A stretch of DNA of 64,000 nt from Pseudomonas sp. S09G 359 (GCF_002843605.1 NZ_CP025263.1:2323501-2387500), one strand, 5' to 3'. Numbered from the stretch's first letter, positions 19,659-30,492 are shown. A program made the numbers and translations. Notes: generated by a model from the letters alone, not told the origin.

Positions 19659-20795
19659 TCAGCGCCGCCCGGCCCGCGTACTCACATCCACCCACACCGC
19701 CAGCACCAAAATGCTGCCCTTCACGATCATCTGCCAGTAGCTGTCCACATCCAGCATCGACATGCCGTTGTCCAGGCTGGTAATCACCAACGCCCCGAGC
19801 AACGCGCCATACACCGTGCCCGAGCCGCCGCGCATGGAGGTGCCGCCGATAAAACACGCGGCGATGGCATCCAGTTCGCCCATGTTGCCGGCCGACGGTG
19901 AGCCGGCGGCGAGGCGAGCGGTGTTGACCAGGCCGGCGAGGGCGCACATCACGCCCATGATGCCGAAGATCCACAGTTTCACTGCCTGCACATTGATGCC
20001 CGACAGGCGCGTGGCTTCCATATTGCTGCCCACCGCATACACGCGGCGGCCGAACACGGTCTGGCTGGTGACGTAGCTGAATACGCCGAGCAACACCAGC
20101 AACAGCAGCACCGGCACGGGGATGCCGTCGTAGCTGTTGAGGGTGGTAACGAACCCGGCCAGCACCGCGCCGATCAGCGCCACGCGCAGCACATCACGCA
20201 CCAGCGAATGCGCGGCCAGGCCGTGCAGGGCGCGGTTGCGCCGTTGTTTCCAGGTGAGAAACAGGGTCAGGGCAAACAGCAGCACCCCAAGGCCAATTCC
20301 CACCGAATGCGGCAAATAGCCTTGGCCCACATACACCAGCGACGGCGACACCGGCGCGATGGTGGTGCCGCCGGTGATCCCCAGCAGAATCCCGCGAAAC
20401 GCCAGCATGCCGCCCAAACCGACAATAAACGAGGGGATGCGCAGGTAGGCGGTCATGTAGCCGTTGGCCAAGCCGATCATCAACCCGGCCAGCGCCACCA
20501 GGCTGAGGTTGGCCAGCAGTGGGATGTGATAGACCACATCCAGAATCGCTGCCAGCCCGCCGAGCAAGCCAAGCATGGAGCCCACCGACAAGTCGATCTC
20601 GCCGCTGATGATCACCAGCACCATGCCGCACGCGAGTATCCCGGTGATCGACATCTGCCGCAGCAGGTTGGACAGGTTGCGCGGCGTGAGGAAGCCGCCC
20701 TCGGTCTGCCAGCTGAAAAACAGCCAGATCACCGCCACGGCGATCACCAGGGCGAGCATTTTGTAGCGGGTAAAAAGGTGTTTGACCTGATTCAT
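19659..20795 (-). CDS. xylH: XylH, xylose ABC transporter permease
   Basis: This 378-residue inner-membrane protein of the ribose/xylose permease family has many hydrophobic helices and the conserved stretch ACGMVLVIISGEIDLSVGSMLGLLGG and the later IAACFIGGTSMRGGSGTVYGALLGALVI. It starts immediately after the xylG stop. It is the last gene of xylAFGH. Confidence 0.93.
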   Translation of the reverse strand: MNQVKHLFTRYKMLALVIAVAVIWLFFSWQTEGGFLTPRNLSNLLRQMSITGILACGMVLVIISGEIDLSVGSMLGLLGGLAAILDVVYHIPLLANLSLVALAGLMIGLANGYMTAYLRIPSFIVGLGGMLAFRGILLGITGGTTIAPVSPSLVYVGQGYLPHSVGIGLGVLLFALTLFLTWKQRRNRALHGLAAHSLVRDVLRVALIGAVLAGFVTTLNSYDGIPVPVLLLLVLLGVFSYVTSQTVFGRRVYAVGSNMEATRLSGINVQAVKLWIFGIMGVMCALAGLVNTARLAAGSPSAGNMGELDAIAACFIGGTSMRGGSGTVYGALLGALVITSLDNGMSMLDVDSYWQMIVKGSILVLAVWVDVSTRAGRR

Positions 20796-22340
20796 CTACG
20801 CGGTCTTCCGATTGTTATTGTTTTGGCTGAGCGCGGCGGCGAGCACCTGTTCCTGGGTGAGCCCTTGATTGATGAAATCACCGCGCAACTGGCCGTCGCC
20901 AATCACCAGCACGCGGTTGGATACGCCGAGCACCTCGGCCAGCTCCGACGACACCATGATGATCGCCACACCCTCGGCGGCCAGTGCGCCCATCAGTTTG
21001 TAGATCTCGTACTTGGCGCCCACATCCACACCGCGCGTGGGCTCATCGAGGATCAGTACCTTGGGCTTGGCCATCAGCATTTTCGCCAGCACGGCCTTTT
21101 GCTGATTGCCACCGGACAGGCTGGTGATCGGCAAAAACGGGCTGGCGGTTTTCAGGTGCATGCGCGCGATCTGCTGGTCGATGCTGCCCAGCTCGGCTTC
21201 GGCGTCGATGCGGGTCATGTGCGCATAGTTACCGAGCACCGCCAGGGTGATGTTCTGGCCCACCCCCAGGTCGGGAATGATGCCCTGGCGCTTGCGGTCC
21301 TCGGGCACCATGCACAGCCCGGCGCGGATCGATTTGAGCGGCGTGCGCGTGTCGATCACCTGGCCGTCCAGCCACACCTCGCAGCTGTAGCGGCCGGGGT
21401 AGGCGCCGAACAATGCCGACACCAACTCCGTACGCCCGGCGCCCACCAGCCCGGCGATACCGAGGATTTCCCCGCGCCTGAGCACAAACGAAATATCGTC
21501 CACACGCTTGCGCTTGGGGTTGTCGACGTCATAGCAGGTGACATTGCGCGCCTCGAAAATCACCTCGCCCACCGCATGGGGTTCGGTGGGGTAGAGGTTG
21601 CTCATCTCGCGGCCGACCATCTGCGTGATGATCCGGGGTATATCCATGTCGGCCATGGCGGTGGTTGCGATGTGCTTGCCATCGCGGATCACCGCAATGG
21701 TGTCGCACACCGCCGCCACTTCATCGAGCTTGTGGGAGATGTACACGCAGGCCACGCCCTTGGCCTTGAGGTCGCGGATGATGTCGAGCAGCACCTCGAT
21801 TTCCGAACGGGTCAGGGCCGAGGAGGGCTCGTCCAGAATCAACAGGCGCGCCTGTTTATTCAGCGCCTTGGCGATTTCCACCAGTTGCTGGTAACCGCCG
21901 CCGTACTGCGACACCGGCAGCGCTACGTTCATGTCCGGCACCTTGAGTTCACGCATCAACGCTTCGGCGCGGTGGATCATCGCCGGGTAGTTCATGCGCC
22001 CGCCCGGCAACGTCAGTTCATGGCCCATGAAGATGTTCTCGGCCACCGACAAGTCGGGCACCAGCGTCAGTTCCTGGTGGATGATGACGATGCCCGCGGC
22101 CTCGGTTTCGCTGATGGATTGGGCCTTGAGCGGTTGCCCATCCCAGAGAATTTCACCCTCCCAGGTGCCGTACGGGTAGACCGCCGACAGCACCTTCATC
22201 AAGGTGGATTTGCCGGCACCGTTTTCACCGCACAGGCCCACGCACTCACCGGGCCGCACCTTGATATCGATGCCGTTGAGGGCGTTGACACCGCCAAAAC
22301 TTTTGACGATGCCGTTCATTTGCAACAGGTAGTCGGCCAT
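20796..22340 (-). CDS. xylG: XylG, xylose ABC transporter ATP-binding protein
   Basis: This protein of about 514 residues has two ABC ATPase domains. The first has Walker [11 protein letters not shown] and a degenerate signature ([18 protein letters not shown]) with Walker [13 protein letters not shown]. The second has the atypical [10 protein letters not shown], the signature [15 protein letters not shown] and Walker [15 protein letters not shown]. That asymmetry is normal for monosaccharide importers. I chose the ATG at 22340; a GTG at 22349 overlapping the xylF stop is an alternative. Confidence 0.94.
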   Translation of the reverse strand: MADYLLQMNGIVKSFGGVNALNGIDIKVRPGECVGLCGENGAGKSTLMKVLSAVYPYGTWEGEILWDGQPLKAQSISETEAAGIVIIHQELTLVPDLSVAENIFMGHELTLPGGRMNYPAMIHRAEALMRELKVPDMNVALPVSQYGGGYQQLVEIAKALNKQARLLILDEPSSALTRSEIEVLLDIIRDLKAKGVACVYISHKLDEVAAVCDTIAVIRDGKHIATTAMADMDIPRIITQMVGREMSNLYPTEPHAVGEVIFEARNVTCYDVDNPKRKRVDDISFVLRRGEILGIAGLVGAGRTELVSALFGAYPGRYSCEVWLDGQVIDTRTPLKSIRAGLCMVPEDRKRQGIIPDLGVGQNITLAVLGNYAHMTRIDAEAELGSIDQQIARMHLKTASPFLPITSLSGGNQQKAVLAKMLMAKPKVLILDEPTRGVDVGAKYEIYKLMGALAAEGVAIIMVSSELAEVLGVSNRVLVIGDGQLRGDFINQGLTQEQVLAAALSQNNNNRKTA

Positions 22341-22345
22341 CGCGG

Positions 22346-23347
22346 TCACTGCCCGGCAATCTGCTCTTTGGTATAGAACCCGTCTTTCTCCAACAGGTCG
22401 ATATTGGCCTTGGTCAACGGGGTCGGGGTGAGCAGGATGGTGTCGACTTTTTTGCTGCCGTTGTCATATTGCGAGCTGTAGGTGGGTTTCTCATTACGCG
22501 CCAACTGCACCGAAAGCTTGGCTGCTTCCGAGGCGATCAGCTTGAGCGGCTTGTACACGGTCATGGTCTGGGTGCCGTCGATCACGCGCTTGATTGCGGC
22601 GAGGTCGGCGTCTTGCCCGGAGATAGGCACCTTGCCCGCCAGTTTCTGCGCGGCCAGGGCCTGGATTGCGCCGCCGGCAGTGGCGTCGTTGGAGGCGACG
22701 ATGGCGTCGATCTTGTTGTTGTTCCGGGTCAGGGCGTTTTCGACGATGCTCAGGGCTTCGGTCGGGTTCCATTCCTTGACCCATTGCTGGCCGACAATCT
22801 TGATATCGCCTTTGTCGATGGCCGGTTGCAGCACTTTCATCTGGCCTTCGCGCAGCACCTTGGCGTTGTTGTCGGTGGGCGCGCCGCCGAGCAGGAAGTA
22901 GTTGCCCTTGGGCGCTGCTTGCAGCACGCCGCTGGCCTGCATTTCGCCGACTTTTTCGTTATCGAAGGAGATGTAGGCGTCGATATCGGCGTTGAGAATC
23001 AGGCGGTCATAGGACACCACCTTGATCCCGGCTTTCTTGGCTTCGGCAACGGCGTTGGTCAGCACGGTGGCGTTGAACGGCACGATTACGATCACGTCGA
23101 CGCCGCGCGAGATCAGGTTTTCGATCTGCGAAATCTGCTTCTGCTCGTTGGCATCGGCGGACTGCACGAAGACTTTGGCATCGAGTTTCTCCGCCGCTGC
23201 GACGAAGTAGTCGCGGTCGCGGGACCAGCGTTCAAGGCGCAGGTCGTCGATGGAGAAACCGATTTTCGGGTGGGCGGAATCGGCCATTACCGGCAGGGCG
23301 AGCAGGGCCAGGGCAGAGGCGAGCAGGGTACGTTTGAATGCTTTCAT
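22346..23347 (-). CDS. xylF: XylF, periplasmic D-xylose binding protein
   Basis: This 333-residue protein has a signal peptide ([22 protein letters not shown]) and a periplasmic sugar-binding fold ([21 protein letters not shown], then [15 protein letters not shown] and [14 protein letters not shown]). It feeds xylose to XylGH. It is separated from xylA by 470 bases filled with a REPIN and a minisatellite, which is unusual inside an operon. Confidence 0.95.
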   Translation of the reverse strand: MKAFKRTLLASALALLALPVMADSAHPKIGFSIDDLRLERWSRDRDYFVAAAEKLDAKVFVQSADANEQKQISQIENLISRGVDVIVIVPFNATVLTNAVAEAKKAGIKVVSYDRLILNADIDAYISFDNEKVGEMQASGVLQAAPKGNYFLLGGAPTDNNAKVLREGQMKVLQPAIDKGDIKIVGQQWVKEWNPTEALSIVENALTRNNNKIDAIVASNDATAGGAIQALAAQKLAGKVPISGQDADLAAIKRVIDGTQTMTVYKPLKLIASEAAKLSVQLARNEKPTYSSQYDNGSKKVDTILLTPTPLTKANIDLLEKDGFYTKEQIAGQ

Positions 23348-23495
23348 GGTGGTGCGTCCTTTTATTGTTGTTGGAAAGACACAGCGTGGTGCGGGTAGAA
23401 CTGTAGAGCGTGTTTCGATGTTCGGTGCATAGATTTGTCGTGCAAATGTCACAGGTTTTTGTAGAGAGTCGGCCTGCTCTGACGAGCATGCTCGC

Positions 23496-23677
23496 TGTGG
23501 CGAACGGGCTCTTTATGGCGAGCCGGATTGTTGTGGCGAGCGGGCTTGTGTGGCGAGCGGGCTTGCCCGCGTTGGGCTGCGAAGCAGCCCCAAAACCAGG
23601 CGACGCGGTGTGTCAGTTAAAACGCGTTGCCGGTTACAGGGGCCGCTTCGCGCCCCAACGCGGGCAAGCCCGCTCGC
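23496..23677. repeat. REPIN with iterated left end, between xylA and xylF
   Basis: Four successive REP-end words start at 23496, 23514, 23532 and 23549 (consensus TGTGGCGAGCGGGCTTG, spaced 18, 18 and 17 bases). They lead into a REPIN body whose right arm ends CGGGCAAGCCCGCTCGCC. Confidence 0.85.
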
Positions 23678-23803
23678 CACAAGTAGCTCATTTGCCACAA
23701 GGAGCTCATTTGTCAGAAGGAGCTCATTTGTCAGAAGGAGCTCATTTGTCACAAGTAGCTCATCTGCCACAAGGAGCTCATCTGCCACAAAACCCCCACT
23801 TGC
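23678..23803. repeat. 18-bp minisatellite, about 6.5-7 copies
   Basis: Units CACAAGTAGCTCATTTGC, CACAAGGAGCTCATTTGT, CAGAAGGAGCTCATTTGT (twice), CACAAGTAGCTCATCTGC, CACAAGGAGCTCATCTGC and a diverged CACAAAACCCCCACTTGC follow each other with a strict 18-base period. The array begins at the end of the REPIN and stops 14 bases before the xylA stop codon. Confidence 0.95.
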
Positions 23804-23817
23804 CACAGGTCAACCAC

Positions 23818-25134
23818 TCAGCCGTAGATGTAGCGGTTGACCACGCCTTCAAGCATCTCCTGCCGGCCACTCACGGCCTGCGGGTTCAGTTCGTTGGCAA
23901 ATGCATGCTGGGCCAATGACTCCAGGCTGAACTCACCGGCCAGTACTGCCTGGCCGAGCGGTTGCTGCCAACCGGCGTAGCGTTGGTCCTTGAACTGCTG
24001 CAAGCGGTCGTTCTGCACCATCGCCGCTGCGCGTTCCAGGGCCAGGGCCAGGGTGTCCATGGCGGCGACGTGGCCGTGGAACAGGTCCACATCGTCCAGG
24101 CTCTGGCGGCGTACCTTGGAATCGAAATTGTAGCCGCCGTTCTTGAAGCCGCCGGCCTTGAGGATCTCGTAGGTGGCCAGGGTCATTTCCTCGACGCTGT
24201 TGGGGAACTGGTCGGTGTCCCAGCCGTTCTGCGGGTCGCCACGGTTGGCGTCGATGCTGCCGAAAATCCCCAGGGACACGGCGGTGGCGATTTCGTGATG
24301 GAAACTGTGCCCGGCCAGGGTCGCGTGGTTGGCCTCGATATTCACCTTGATCTCATGTTCCAGGCCGTATTCATGCAGGAAGCCGAACACCGTGGCACTG
24401 TCGTAATCGTATTGGTGTTTGGTCGGTTCCTGAGGCTTGGGCTCGATCAGCAGGTCGCCCTTGAAGCCGATCTTGTGCTTGTGCTCGACCACCATGCGCA
24501 TAAACCGCCCGAGCTGTTCGCGCTCGCGTTTCAGGTCGGTGTTGAGCAAGGTTTCATAGCCTTCACGGCCGCCCCACAACACATAGTTGGAACCCTTGAG
24601 CCGCAGGGTGGCGTTCATCGCGCTGAACACCTGGGCGGCGGCGTAGGCGAACACCTGCGGGTCCGGGTTGCTCGCCGCGCCGGCGGCAAAACGCGGGTTG
24701 CTGAAGCAGTTGGCGGTGCCCCACAGCAGCTTGATGCCGGTCTGTTCCTGATGGCGCTCCAGGTGATCGACCATCTGCGCAAAGTGGTTGCGGTACTCCT
24801 TGAGCGAGCTGCCTTCCGGGGCTACGTCGGTGTCGTGGAAACTGTAGTAGTCGATGCCCAGCTTGGAGAAGAACTCAAAGGCCGCGTCGGCCTTGCCGAT
24901 GGCCAGTTGCATTGGGTCGCCGCTCTTCTGCCACGGGCGCTTGAAGGTGCCCACGCCGAACATGTCCGCACCGGGCCAGACGAAGGTGTGCCAGTAGCAA
25001 GCCGCCATGCGCAGGTGCTCACGCATGGGTTTGCCGAGGATGAGTTTGTTCGCGTCGTAGTGGCGAAAGGCGAGGGGGGAATCGCTGCTGGGGCCTTCGA
25101 AGCGAACCTTCTCGACACCGGGGAAGTACGGCAT
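23818..25134 (-). CDS. xylA: XylA, xylose isomerase
   Basis: This 438-residue enzyme converts D-xylose to D-xylulose. Catalytic His100 and Asp103 lie in YYSFHDTD, and metal-site residues in [18 protein letters not shown] and [14 protein letters not shown]. Length and motifs match proteobacterial xylose isomerase. It is the first gene of xylAFGH and divergent from xylR. No xylB kinase gene is present in the window. Confidence 0.96.
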   Translation of the reverse strand: MPYFPGVEKVRFEGPSSDSPLAFRHYDANKLILGKPMREHLRMAACYWHTFVWPGADMFGVGTFKRPWQKSGDPMQLAIGKADAAFEFFSKLGIDYYSFHDTDVAPEGSSLKEYRNHFAQMVDHLERHQEQTGIKLLWGTANCFSNPRFAAGAASNPDPQVFAYAAAQVFSAMNATLRLKGSNYVLWGGREGYETLLNTDLKREREQLGRFMRMVVEHKHKIGFKGDLLIEPKPQEPTKHQYDYDSATVFGFLHEYGLEHEIKVNIEANHATLAGHSFHHEIATAVSLGIFGSIDANRGDPQNGWDTDQFPNSVEEMTLATYEILKAGGFKNGGYNFDSKVRRQSLDDVDLFHGHVAAMDTLALALERAAAMVQNDRLQQFKDQRYAGWQQPLGQAVLAGEFSLESLAQHAFANELNPQAVSGRQEMLEGVVNRYIYG

Positions 25135-25273
25135 GGCGTTTTCCTTATTGTTCTTGGCGGTGTCTCGATACTAGCAACGGCACCTGGGCTGCCGATTATG
25201 AAAATCACCAAGGTGTAGTGCGATTTTGAGTGGCGAGGACTAACCTGTGGTGACCGGCCTCAGGACAACAACA

Positions 25274-26449
25274 ATGAAAATCCTACCGCCCGTGCACCGC
25301 ATCGCCCTGCTGTTCAACGGCAGCAAGATCTACGACCGGGGCATCATCACCGGCATCGGCAATTACCTCAGCAGCACTCGCGCGTCCTGGGACCTGTTCC
25401 TGGAAGAGGACTTCCTGTGCCGCCTGCGGGGCATCGAACGTTGGCAGGGCGACGGCATCATTGCCGACTTCGATGACCCGCTGATCGGCGAGGCGCTGGC
25501 CGGGTGCAAGCTGCCGGTGGTGGCGGTGGGCGGCTCCTACCAGGATGCGCGCGCCTACCCCAAGGGCATCCCCTATGTGGCCACCGACAACGATGCGTTG
25601 ATGAAACTGGCGTATGAACATTTGATCGAGGCGGGACTGAGCCGTTTTGCCTGTTTCAGCCTGCCCGAAGCCCAGGCCAACCGCTGGGCCCAGGAGCGTG
25701 AAAAAGCCTTCAAGCGCCTGATGCACCGCGACGGCATGCCGGTGGAGGTCTATCGCGGCCTGGGCACCAGCGCGCCGTTGTGGGACAGCGCGGTGGAACA
25801 ACAGATCGCCTGGCTGCAGGCATTACCCAAGCCCATCGGCATCATCGCCGTCACCGACGCCCGCGCCCGGCAATTGCTGCAAGCCTGCCTCACCGCCGGC
25901 ATCGCCGTGCCGGAGGAAGTTGCGTTGATCGGTATCGACAACGACCCACTGACCCGCACCCTCACGCGGGTGCCGCTGAGCTCGGTGATCCAGGGTACGG
26001 AAACCATGGGGCGCACGGCTGCGGCCTTGTTGCACCAGATGCTGCATGGCAAACCCTGCAGCGGCACGCAGATTCTGGTGCCGCCGGAGGCGATCAATGT
26101 GCAGGCATCCAGCTTGCACCAACCCTTGGGTAATCCGTATGTGATGCAGGCGCTGCTGTTTATCCGGCAATACGCCTGCCAGGGCATCAAGACCGCACAG
26201 GTGGCGGCTTATGTGGGCGTGTCGCGCTCGTCGCTGGAATCACACTTTCGCAAGGTGCGCGGTTGCAGCGTGCACGACGAGATCCTGCGCTTCAAACTCG
26301 CCGCCGCCGCCAAGGGCCTGGAAAACCAGGGCCTGGCGATTGCCGATATTGCATCGAGTTGCGGCTTCAAGTCGGCGCAGTACCTGCACACGGTGTTTCG
26401 GCGCGAGTTTGGGTGTACGCCGAGGGAGTATCAGCAGGGTGCGACCTAG
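25274..26449 (+). CDS. xylR: XylR, AraC-family xylose-responsive activator
   Basis: This 391-residue regulator has an N-terminal periplasmic-binding-protein-like sensor domain (IALLFNGSKIYDRGIITGIGNYL, VALIGIDNDPLTRTLTRVPLSS) and a C-terminal AraC helix-turn-helix pair (VAAYVGVSRSSLESHFRKVRG; IADIASSCGFKSAQYLHTVFRREFGCTPREYQ). ATG 25274 fits the XylR start better than the upstream in-frame start at 25247. Its divergent position suggests activation of xylAFGH by xylose. Confidence 0.93.
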   Translation: MKILPPVHRIALLFNGSKIYDRGIITGIGNYLSSTRASWDLFLEEDFLCRLRGIERWQGDGIIADFDDPLIGEALAGCKLPVVAVGGSYQDARAYPKGIPYVATDNDALMKLAYEHLIEAGLSRFACFSLPEAQANRWAQEREKAFKRLMHRDGMPVEVYRGLGTSAPLWDSAVEQQIAWLQALPKPIGIIAVTDARARQLLQACLTAGIAVPEEVALIGIDNDPLTRTLTRVPLSSVIQGTETMGRTAAALLHQMLHGKPCSGTQILVPPEAINVQASSLHQPLGNPYVMQALLFIRQYACQGIKTAQVAAYVGVSRSSLESHFRKVRGCSVHDEILRFKLAAAAKGLENQGLAIADIASSCGFKSAQYLHTVFRREFGCTPREYQQGAT

Positions 26450-26464
26450 AATACTGCCTTGGAC

Positions 26465-26560
26465 AAATGTGGGAGGGGGCTTGCCCCCGATAGCGGTGGG
26501 TCAGCTGAATAATGGTTAGCTGACACACTGCAATCGGGGGCAAGCCCCCTCCCACATTTA
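26465..26560. repeat. REPIN, GTGGGAGGGGGCTTGC type
   Basis: A complete REPIN with two inverted GTGGGAGGGGGCTTGCCCCC ends. Its right end contains the TAA stop codon of oprB (TAAATGTGGG on the minus strand). Confidence 0.92.
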
Positions 26561-27823
26561 GAACACTGCTTTGACCTGTAGGCCCAGGACCAGCGCGTCG
26601 TCGATCTTCTCCCCGGAAAACGCCCCCGGCTCGATGATGTATTGCACATCCGGGCGCAGGTTCAGCCACGGCGTGGCCTGGTAGCCGTAGCTGAGTTCGA
26701 TCAGTTGCTCGGCGTTGTTCAGGTTGGGGTAATCGGTCCCGGCGTTGAACGCGGCCAGTTCCTGCACATCACGACTACGCGGGTTCGGCACGGCACGGCC
26801 GTAGCCCAGGGCGAGGGTGTCGCGTGGTCGGCCTTCGAACGGTTTGTACAGCACCACGCCCGCGCCATACCACTTGCTGAACGGCGAAGCCGCTTCGCTG
26901 GCGGCGGAATATTGGCCGAAGGCGTGCAGCACGCGGCCGGCGGATGCGCTGGACGCCCACACTGCCTGGTCGATCAGCAGGTAGTGACCGCCGCGCCCAC
27001 TCACGTCTTTATCGCTGCCGATGCGTTTCACGTCGGAGCTGTCGTAGTAATAGCCCAGCTTGTATTCACCCGGCAGCGGGCCCGCGTGTTTGTAGATCAA
27101 CTCGATGGGCACCACGGTACCGGTGGTGTGCTTGGGGCTCAGGTGCCAGGCGCGGCTGGAATCGCCATTGCTGTCCGGGTCTACGTTGAAGGCGGCGACG
27201 CGCAATTGCCAGGCCGGCGAAAAGTCGTATTTCACCCGCGCGCCCAGGCGCGCGTTCGGGTAGTTGGTCCAGCCGCTGCCGCCGGACATGTTCAGCGGGT
27301 GCCCGCAGAAACCGGCATTCATGAAATTGCACAGAATGCCGCTGTCGAGGCCGCCGAGGTCATTGCCCATGGCCATGTAGCCGAGCTTGAGGTTCAGCGC
27401 CGGGGTGAACAGCGTGCGCTCGTAGCTCAGCTCGGTCAGGCGGGTGTAAAGGCCGCCGTAGTTTTCCTGGATCGGCAGGCGGTTGCCCACCAGGTCCTCG
27501 GAGGCGCTGTTGCCGCGCCGGTCGTTGATGGTCAGTTGGATGCGGTCACCATTGTTCAGGCCGTACAGCTTGCCGAGGTCGAACTGCACGCCCAGCTTGA
27601 GGTTTTGCGAGTAGCGTGCCGAGCGGTGTTGGCCGCCGTGGGCGTTGTAGGCGGTCTCGCCGCTGTAGTCGCCGGTAAAGCGGATGCCTTGTTCGTCCAG
27701 CTCGCGGCGCAGGCCGCCCCAGTCGCCGGTCAGGGTGGTGTCGCTGGCTTGCACGGGCAGGGCGGCGCCAAAGGCCAGGCCCAGCAACAGGCGCCCAAGG
27801 GAAAAATGAGAAGAGGGGGTCAT
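26558..27823 (-). CDS. oprB: OprB-type carbohydrate-selective porin
   Basis: This 421-residue outer-membrane porin has a signal peptide (cleaved after PVQA) and the OprB family pattern (LTGDWGGLRRELDEQGIRFTGDYSGE, GGLYTRLTELSYE, LGYYYDSSDVKR, ending VKAVF). OprB admits glucose and other sugars to the periplasm. It lies just downstream of gcd on the same strand, fitting periplasmic glucose oxidation. Confidence 0.92.
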   Translation of the reverse strand: MTPSSHFSLGRLLLGLAFGAALPVQASDTTLTGDWGGLRRELDEQGIRFTGDYSGETAYNAHGGQHRSARYSQNLKLGVQFDLGKLYGLNNGDRIQLTINDRRGNSASEDLVGNRLPIQENYGGLYTRLTELSYERTLFTPALNLKLGYMAMGNDLGGLDSGILCNFMNAGFCGHPLNMSGGSGWTNYPNARLGARVKYDFSPAWQLRVAAFNVDPDSNGDSSRAWHLSPKHTTGTVVPIELIYKHAGPLPGEYKLGYYYDSSDVKRIGSDKDVSGRGGHYLLIDQAVWASSASAGRVLHAFGQYSAASEAASPFSKWYGAGVVLYKPFEGRPRDTLALGYGRAVPNPRSRDVQELAAFNAGTDYPNLNNAEQLIELSYGYQATPWLNLRPDVQYIIEPGAFSGEKIDDALVLGLQVKAVF

Positions 27824-27879
27824 GCGGGGTTTTCCAAAGCAGAAGGCGCGGTGCCGGGGGGCACCGCGCTTGGAGGGGG

Positions 27880-30288
27880 TTATGGCAAGGCGTAGGCGAT
27901 CACGTAGTCGCCACGGTCGGTGGACTGGCGTGCACCGCCGGCGGTGATGACGATGTATTGCTTGCCGGTTTTCGGCGACACATAAGTCATTGGGCCGCCC
28001 TGGCTGCCCACGGGCAGGCGGGCTTTCCAGATTTCATCACCGTTGCCGCTGTTGAAAGCGCGCAGGTAGAAGTCCTGGGTGCCGGCGATAAAGATCAGGC
28101 CGCCCTGGGTCGACAAGGTGCCGCCGAGCGTCGGCAGGCCGATCTTGATCGGCAGGTGCATGCGAATGCCGAGCGGGCCGGTGTCTTCAACGGTGCCGAC
28201 CGGTACTTGCCAGGCGACTTTCTGGGTTTTCATGTCGATGGCGGTCAGGGTGCCGAACGGCGGTGCCTGGCACGGAATGCCGGCCACCGACAGGAAGCGG
28301 TTTTTGTTCACCGCATACGGCGTGCCCTTGAGCGGTACGGCGCCCATGCCGGTGTTCAGCGCTTCGCCACCCGAGGAGGCCTGGGCATTCTTCTGCCCCG
28401 GCACCATCTGGATCCACAGGCCCAGGCGCATGTCGTTGACGAAGATAAAACCGTGCACCGGGTCGGTGGAAATGCTGCCCCAGTTCATGCCACCCAAGGA
28501 GCCCGGGAAGCTCAGGGATTTATCCGTGCCCGGCGCGGTGTACAGGCCGTCGTAACGCATGCCTTTGAAGTCGATGCGGCACAGCAACTGGTCGTACGGG
28601 GTGGCGCCCCACATGTCCGATTCGGTCAGGGTTTGCGCGCCGATCTGCGGCATGCCCACCGATTTCGGCTGGGTCGGGGAGTAGGGTTCGTTAGGGATAT
28701 TCGCGGCCTTGACCGGTACTTCCTTGACCTCGGTCAGCGGCTTGCCGGTGGCGCGGTCGAGCACGTAGATCTGCCCGGCCTTGGTGCCGATCACCACTGC
28801 CGGCACGGCTTTGTCGCTGCCCGGCGGGGTGAAGTCGATGAGGCTTGGCTGCATCGGCAGGTCGAAGTCCCACAGGTCGTTGTGGACGGTCTGGTACACC
28901 CACTTTTCCGCACCGGTGGAGGCGTCCAGCGCCAGTACCGAAGCACCGTATTTGTGGTTGAGCTGGGTGCGTTCCACACCGTAGATGTCGGTGGACGAGC
29001 TGCCCATCGGCAGGAACACGGTGTTCATCAGCGGGTCGTAGGACATCGGCGCCCAGCTGTTCGGCGTGCTGCGCACGTAGGTGCGGTCGCCGGTCGGGGC
29101 CTGCTTGTCTTCCGGGTTGCCGGGGTCGAAGGCCCAGCGCATTTGGCCGGTGATCACGTCGAAACCACGGATCACGCCGCCGGGCATGTCGGTTTGCACG
29201 TTATCCGCCACGCGGCCGCCGACCACTACGGTGGTGCCGGCGATCAGCGGGGCAGAGGACAGTTGATAGTAGCTGTCCGGCACATTGCCCAGGCCGGCTT
29301 TCAGGTCCACCTGGCCGTGGGTGCCGAAGTCTTCGCAGAATTTGCCGGTGTCGGCATCCACGGCGATCAGGCGCGCATCAATGGTGTTGGTCAGCAGGCG
29401 ACGCTGGCACTGGGCGCCGGCGGGAACGCTGGCGGCAATGATCGGCGAGCTGTTCGGCTGGGTTGGCTGGGCGAGTGGCGCGGTGGCGTCGAAATACGCC
29501 ATGCCACGGCAACGCTGCCAGACCGCCGACTTGGCGTTGACTTGGTTTTTCCACAGCTCTTTGCCGGTGTCGGCGTCCAGGGCGATGAGGTTGTTGTGCG
29601 GGGTGCAGATGAAGACTTTGTTGCCGATCTGCAGGGGCGTCAACTGGTCTTCGGCGCCGTTGCCGTCGCTGATGGCCACGTCACCGGTGTGGTAGGTCCA
29701 CGCCACTTTGAGCTTGTCGATGTTATCGCGGTTGATCTGGTCCAGCGCGGCGAAGCGGCTGCCACCTTCGGTATTACCGTAGTGGGCCCAGTCTTTCTGC
29801 GCATCGGCGGCGGCCACGGGCGTGATGCCTGGGCCGGTGCCGGTCGGTGCGACGCTCGGGTGGGCGACAAACATATTGCCCGCCGCGACCGCTACGCCTA
29901 CCGCCAATACGGCTGCGACACCATAGGCACCGCGTGCAGGCCTGTTGACGAGCAACGGGTAGACCAGCGCCACGACCATACCGATGGCGGCAAACATGAA
30001 CACCCGCGAAAACAGCGGCCAGAACACCAAGCCCACGTCGGCCACGGCCCAGATCGCGGTACCCACCAGGAACGCGGCGAACAACCACGCGCCGGCCGGC
30101 TTGCGCAGGGCGATCAACAGACCGGCAATGGCCATGACCGCACCGCCGATGAGGAAGTACCAGGAACCTCCCAGGCTGACCAGTTTGACGCCGCCGACGG
30201 CAAGCGCGAGGCCGAGCAGGGCGATGATAACGCCCAGGCCCAGGAGTAAGAATCTAGAGACGCCAGTGGCGCGCGATGCTCGTTTCAT
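27880..30288 (-). CDS. gcd: Membrane-bound PQQ-dependent glucose dehydrogenase
   Basis: This 802-residue inner-membrane quinoprotein oxidises glucose (and often xylose) to aldonic acid in the periplasm and passes electrons to ubiquinone. About five N-terminal membrane helices (residues 10-145) precede an eight-bladed propeller domain with typical motifs (DWAHYGNTEGGSRFAALDQIN, VQTDMPGGVIRGFDVITGQMRW, WGSISTDP). A methionine start at 30288 lacks a strong ribosome binding site. With oprB it forms a glucose uptake and oxidation pair, next to the xylose operon. Confidence 0.94.
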   Translation of the reverse strand: MKRASRATGVSRFLLLGLGVIIALLGLALAVGGVKLVSLGGSWYFLIGGAVMAIAGLLIALRKPAGAWLFAAFLVGTAIWAVADVGLVFWPLFSRVFMFAAIGMVVALVYPLLVNRPARGAYGVAAVLAVGVAVAAGNMFVAHPSVAPTGTGPGITPVAAADAQKDWAHYGNTEGGSRFAALDQINRDNIDKLKVAWTYHTGDVAISDGNGAEDQLTPLQIGNKVFICTPHNNLIALDADTGKELWKNQVNAKSAVWQRCRGMAYFDATAPLAQPTQPNSSPIIAASVPAGAQCQRRLLTNTIDARLIAVDADTGKFCEDFGTHGQVDLKAGLGNVPDSYYQLSSAPLIAGTTVVVGGRVADNVQTDMPGGVIRGFDVITGQMRWAFDPGNPEDKQAPTGDRTYVRSTPNSWAPMSYDPLMNTVFLPMGSSSTDIYGVERTQLNHKYGASVLALDASTGAEKWVYQTVHNDLWDFDLPMQPSLIDFTPPGSDKAVPAVVIGTKAGQIYVLDRATGKPLTEVKEVPVKAANIPNEPYSPTQPKSVGMPQIGAQTLTESDMWGATPYDQLLCRIDFKGMRYDGLYTAPGTDKSLSFPGSLGGMNWGSISTDPVHGFIFVNDMRLGLWIQMVPGQKNAQASSGGEALNTGMGAVPLKGTPYAVNKNRFLSVAGIPCQAPPFGTLTAIDMKTQKVAWQVPVGTVEDTGPLGIRMHLPIKIGLPTLGGTLSTQGGLIFIAGTQDFYLRAFNSGNGDEIWKARLPVGSQGGPMTYVSPKTGKQYIVITAGGARQSTDRGDYVIAYALP

Positions 30289-30492
30289 ATCGAAAAGACT
30301 CGAGTGAGAGAGGGCAAAGACGCGATTTTAGCAAGATAAGTAACTGGTTAGTACATTAGAGTCCTGCAATAGACTATTACAGGTGCTGCGATGATGGGCT
30401 GAGGCTAAATGTCGCGTGTGTGGAGTGAGTGTAGGCAAGCTTGGGGAAAATGTGGGAGCCAATAGCGGCATCGTCTATGGCAAACGCGCTGC

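Noticed and set aside
23678..23803. Regular 18-bp repeats suggestive of a CRISPR array
   Set aside because: The repeats are directly adjacent with no spacers and no cas genes are nearby; it is a minisatellite.
23513..23806. A 97-codon minus-strand ORF with six-residue repeats (VADELL/TNELLL)
   Set aside because: The repeats are the translation of the 18-bp minisatellite and REPIN; the frame stays open only because the period is a multiple of three.
27958..30249. Very long plus-strand ORF (763 codons) opposite gcd, and similar long ORFs opposite tdm, mgdC and the AMP ligase
   Set aside because: They are antisense shadows of GC-rich genes, rich in Arg, His, Gly and Ala and without domain motifs.
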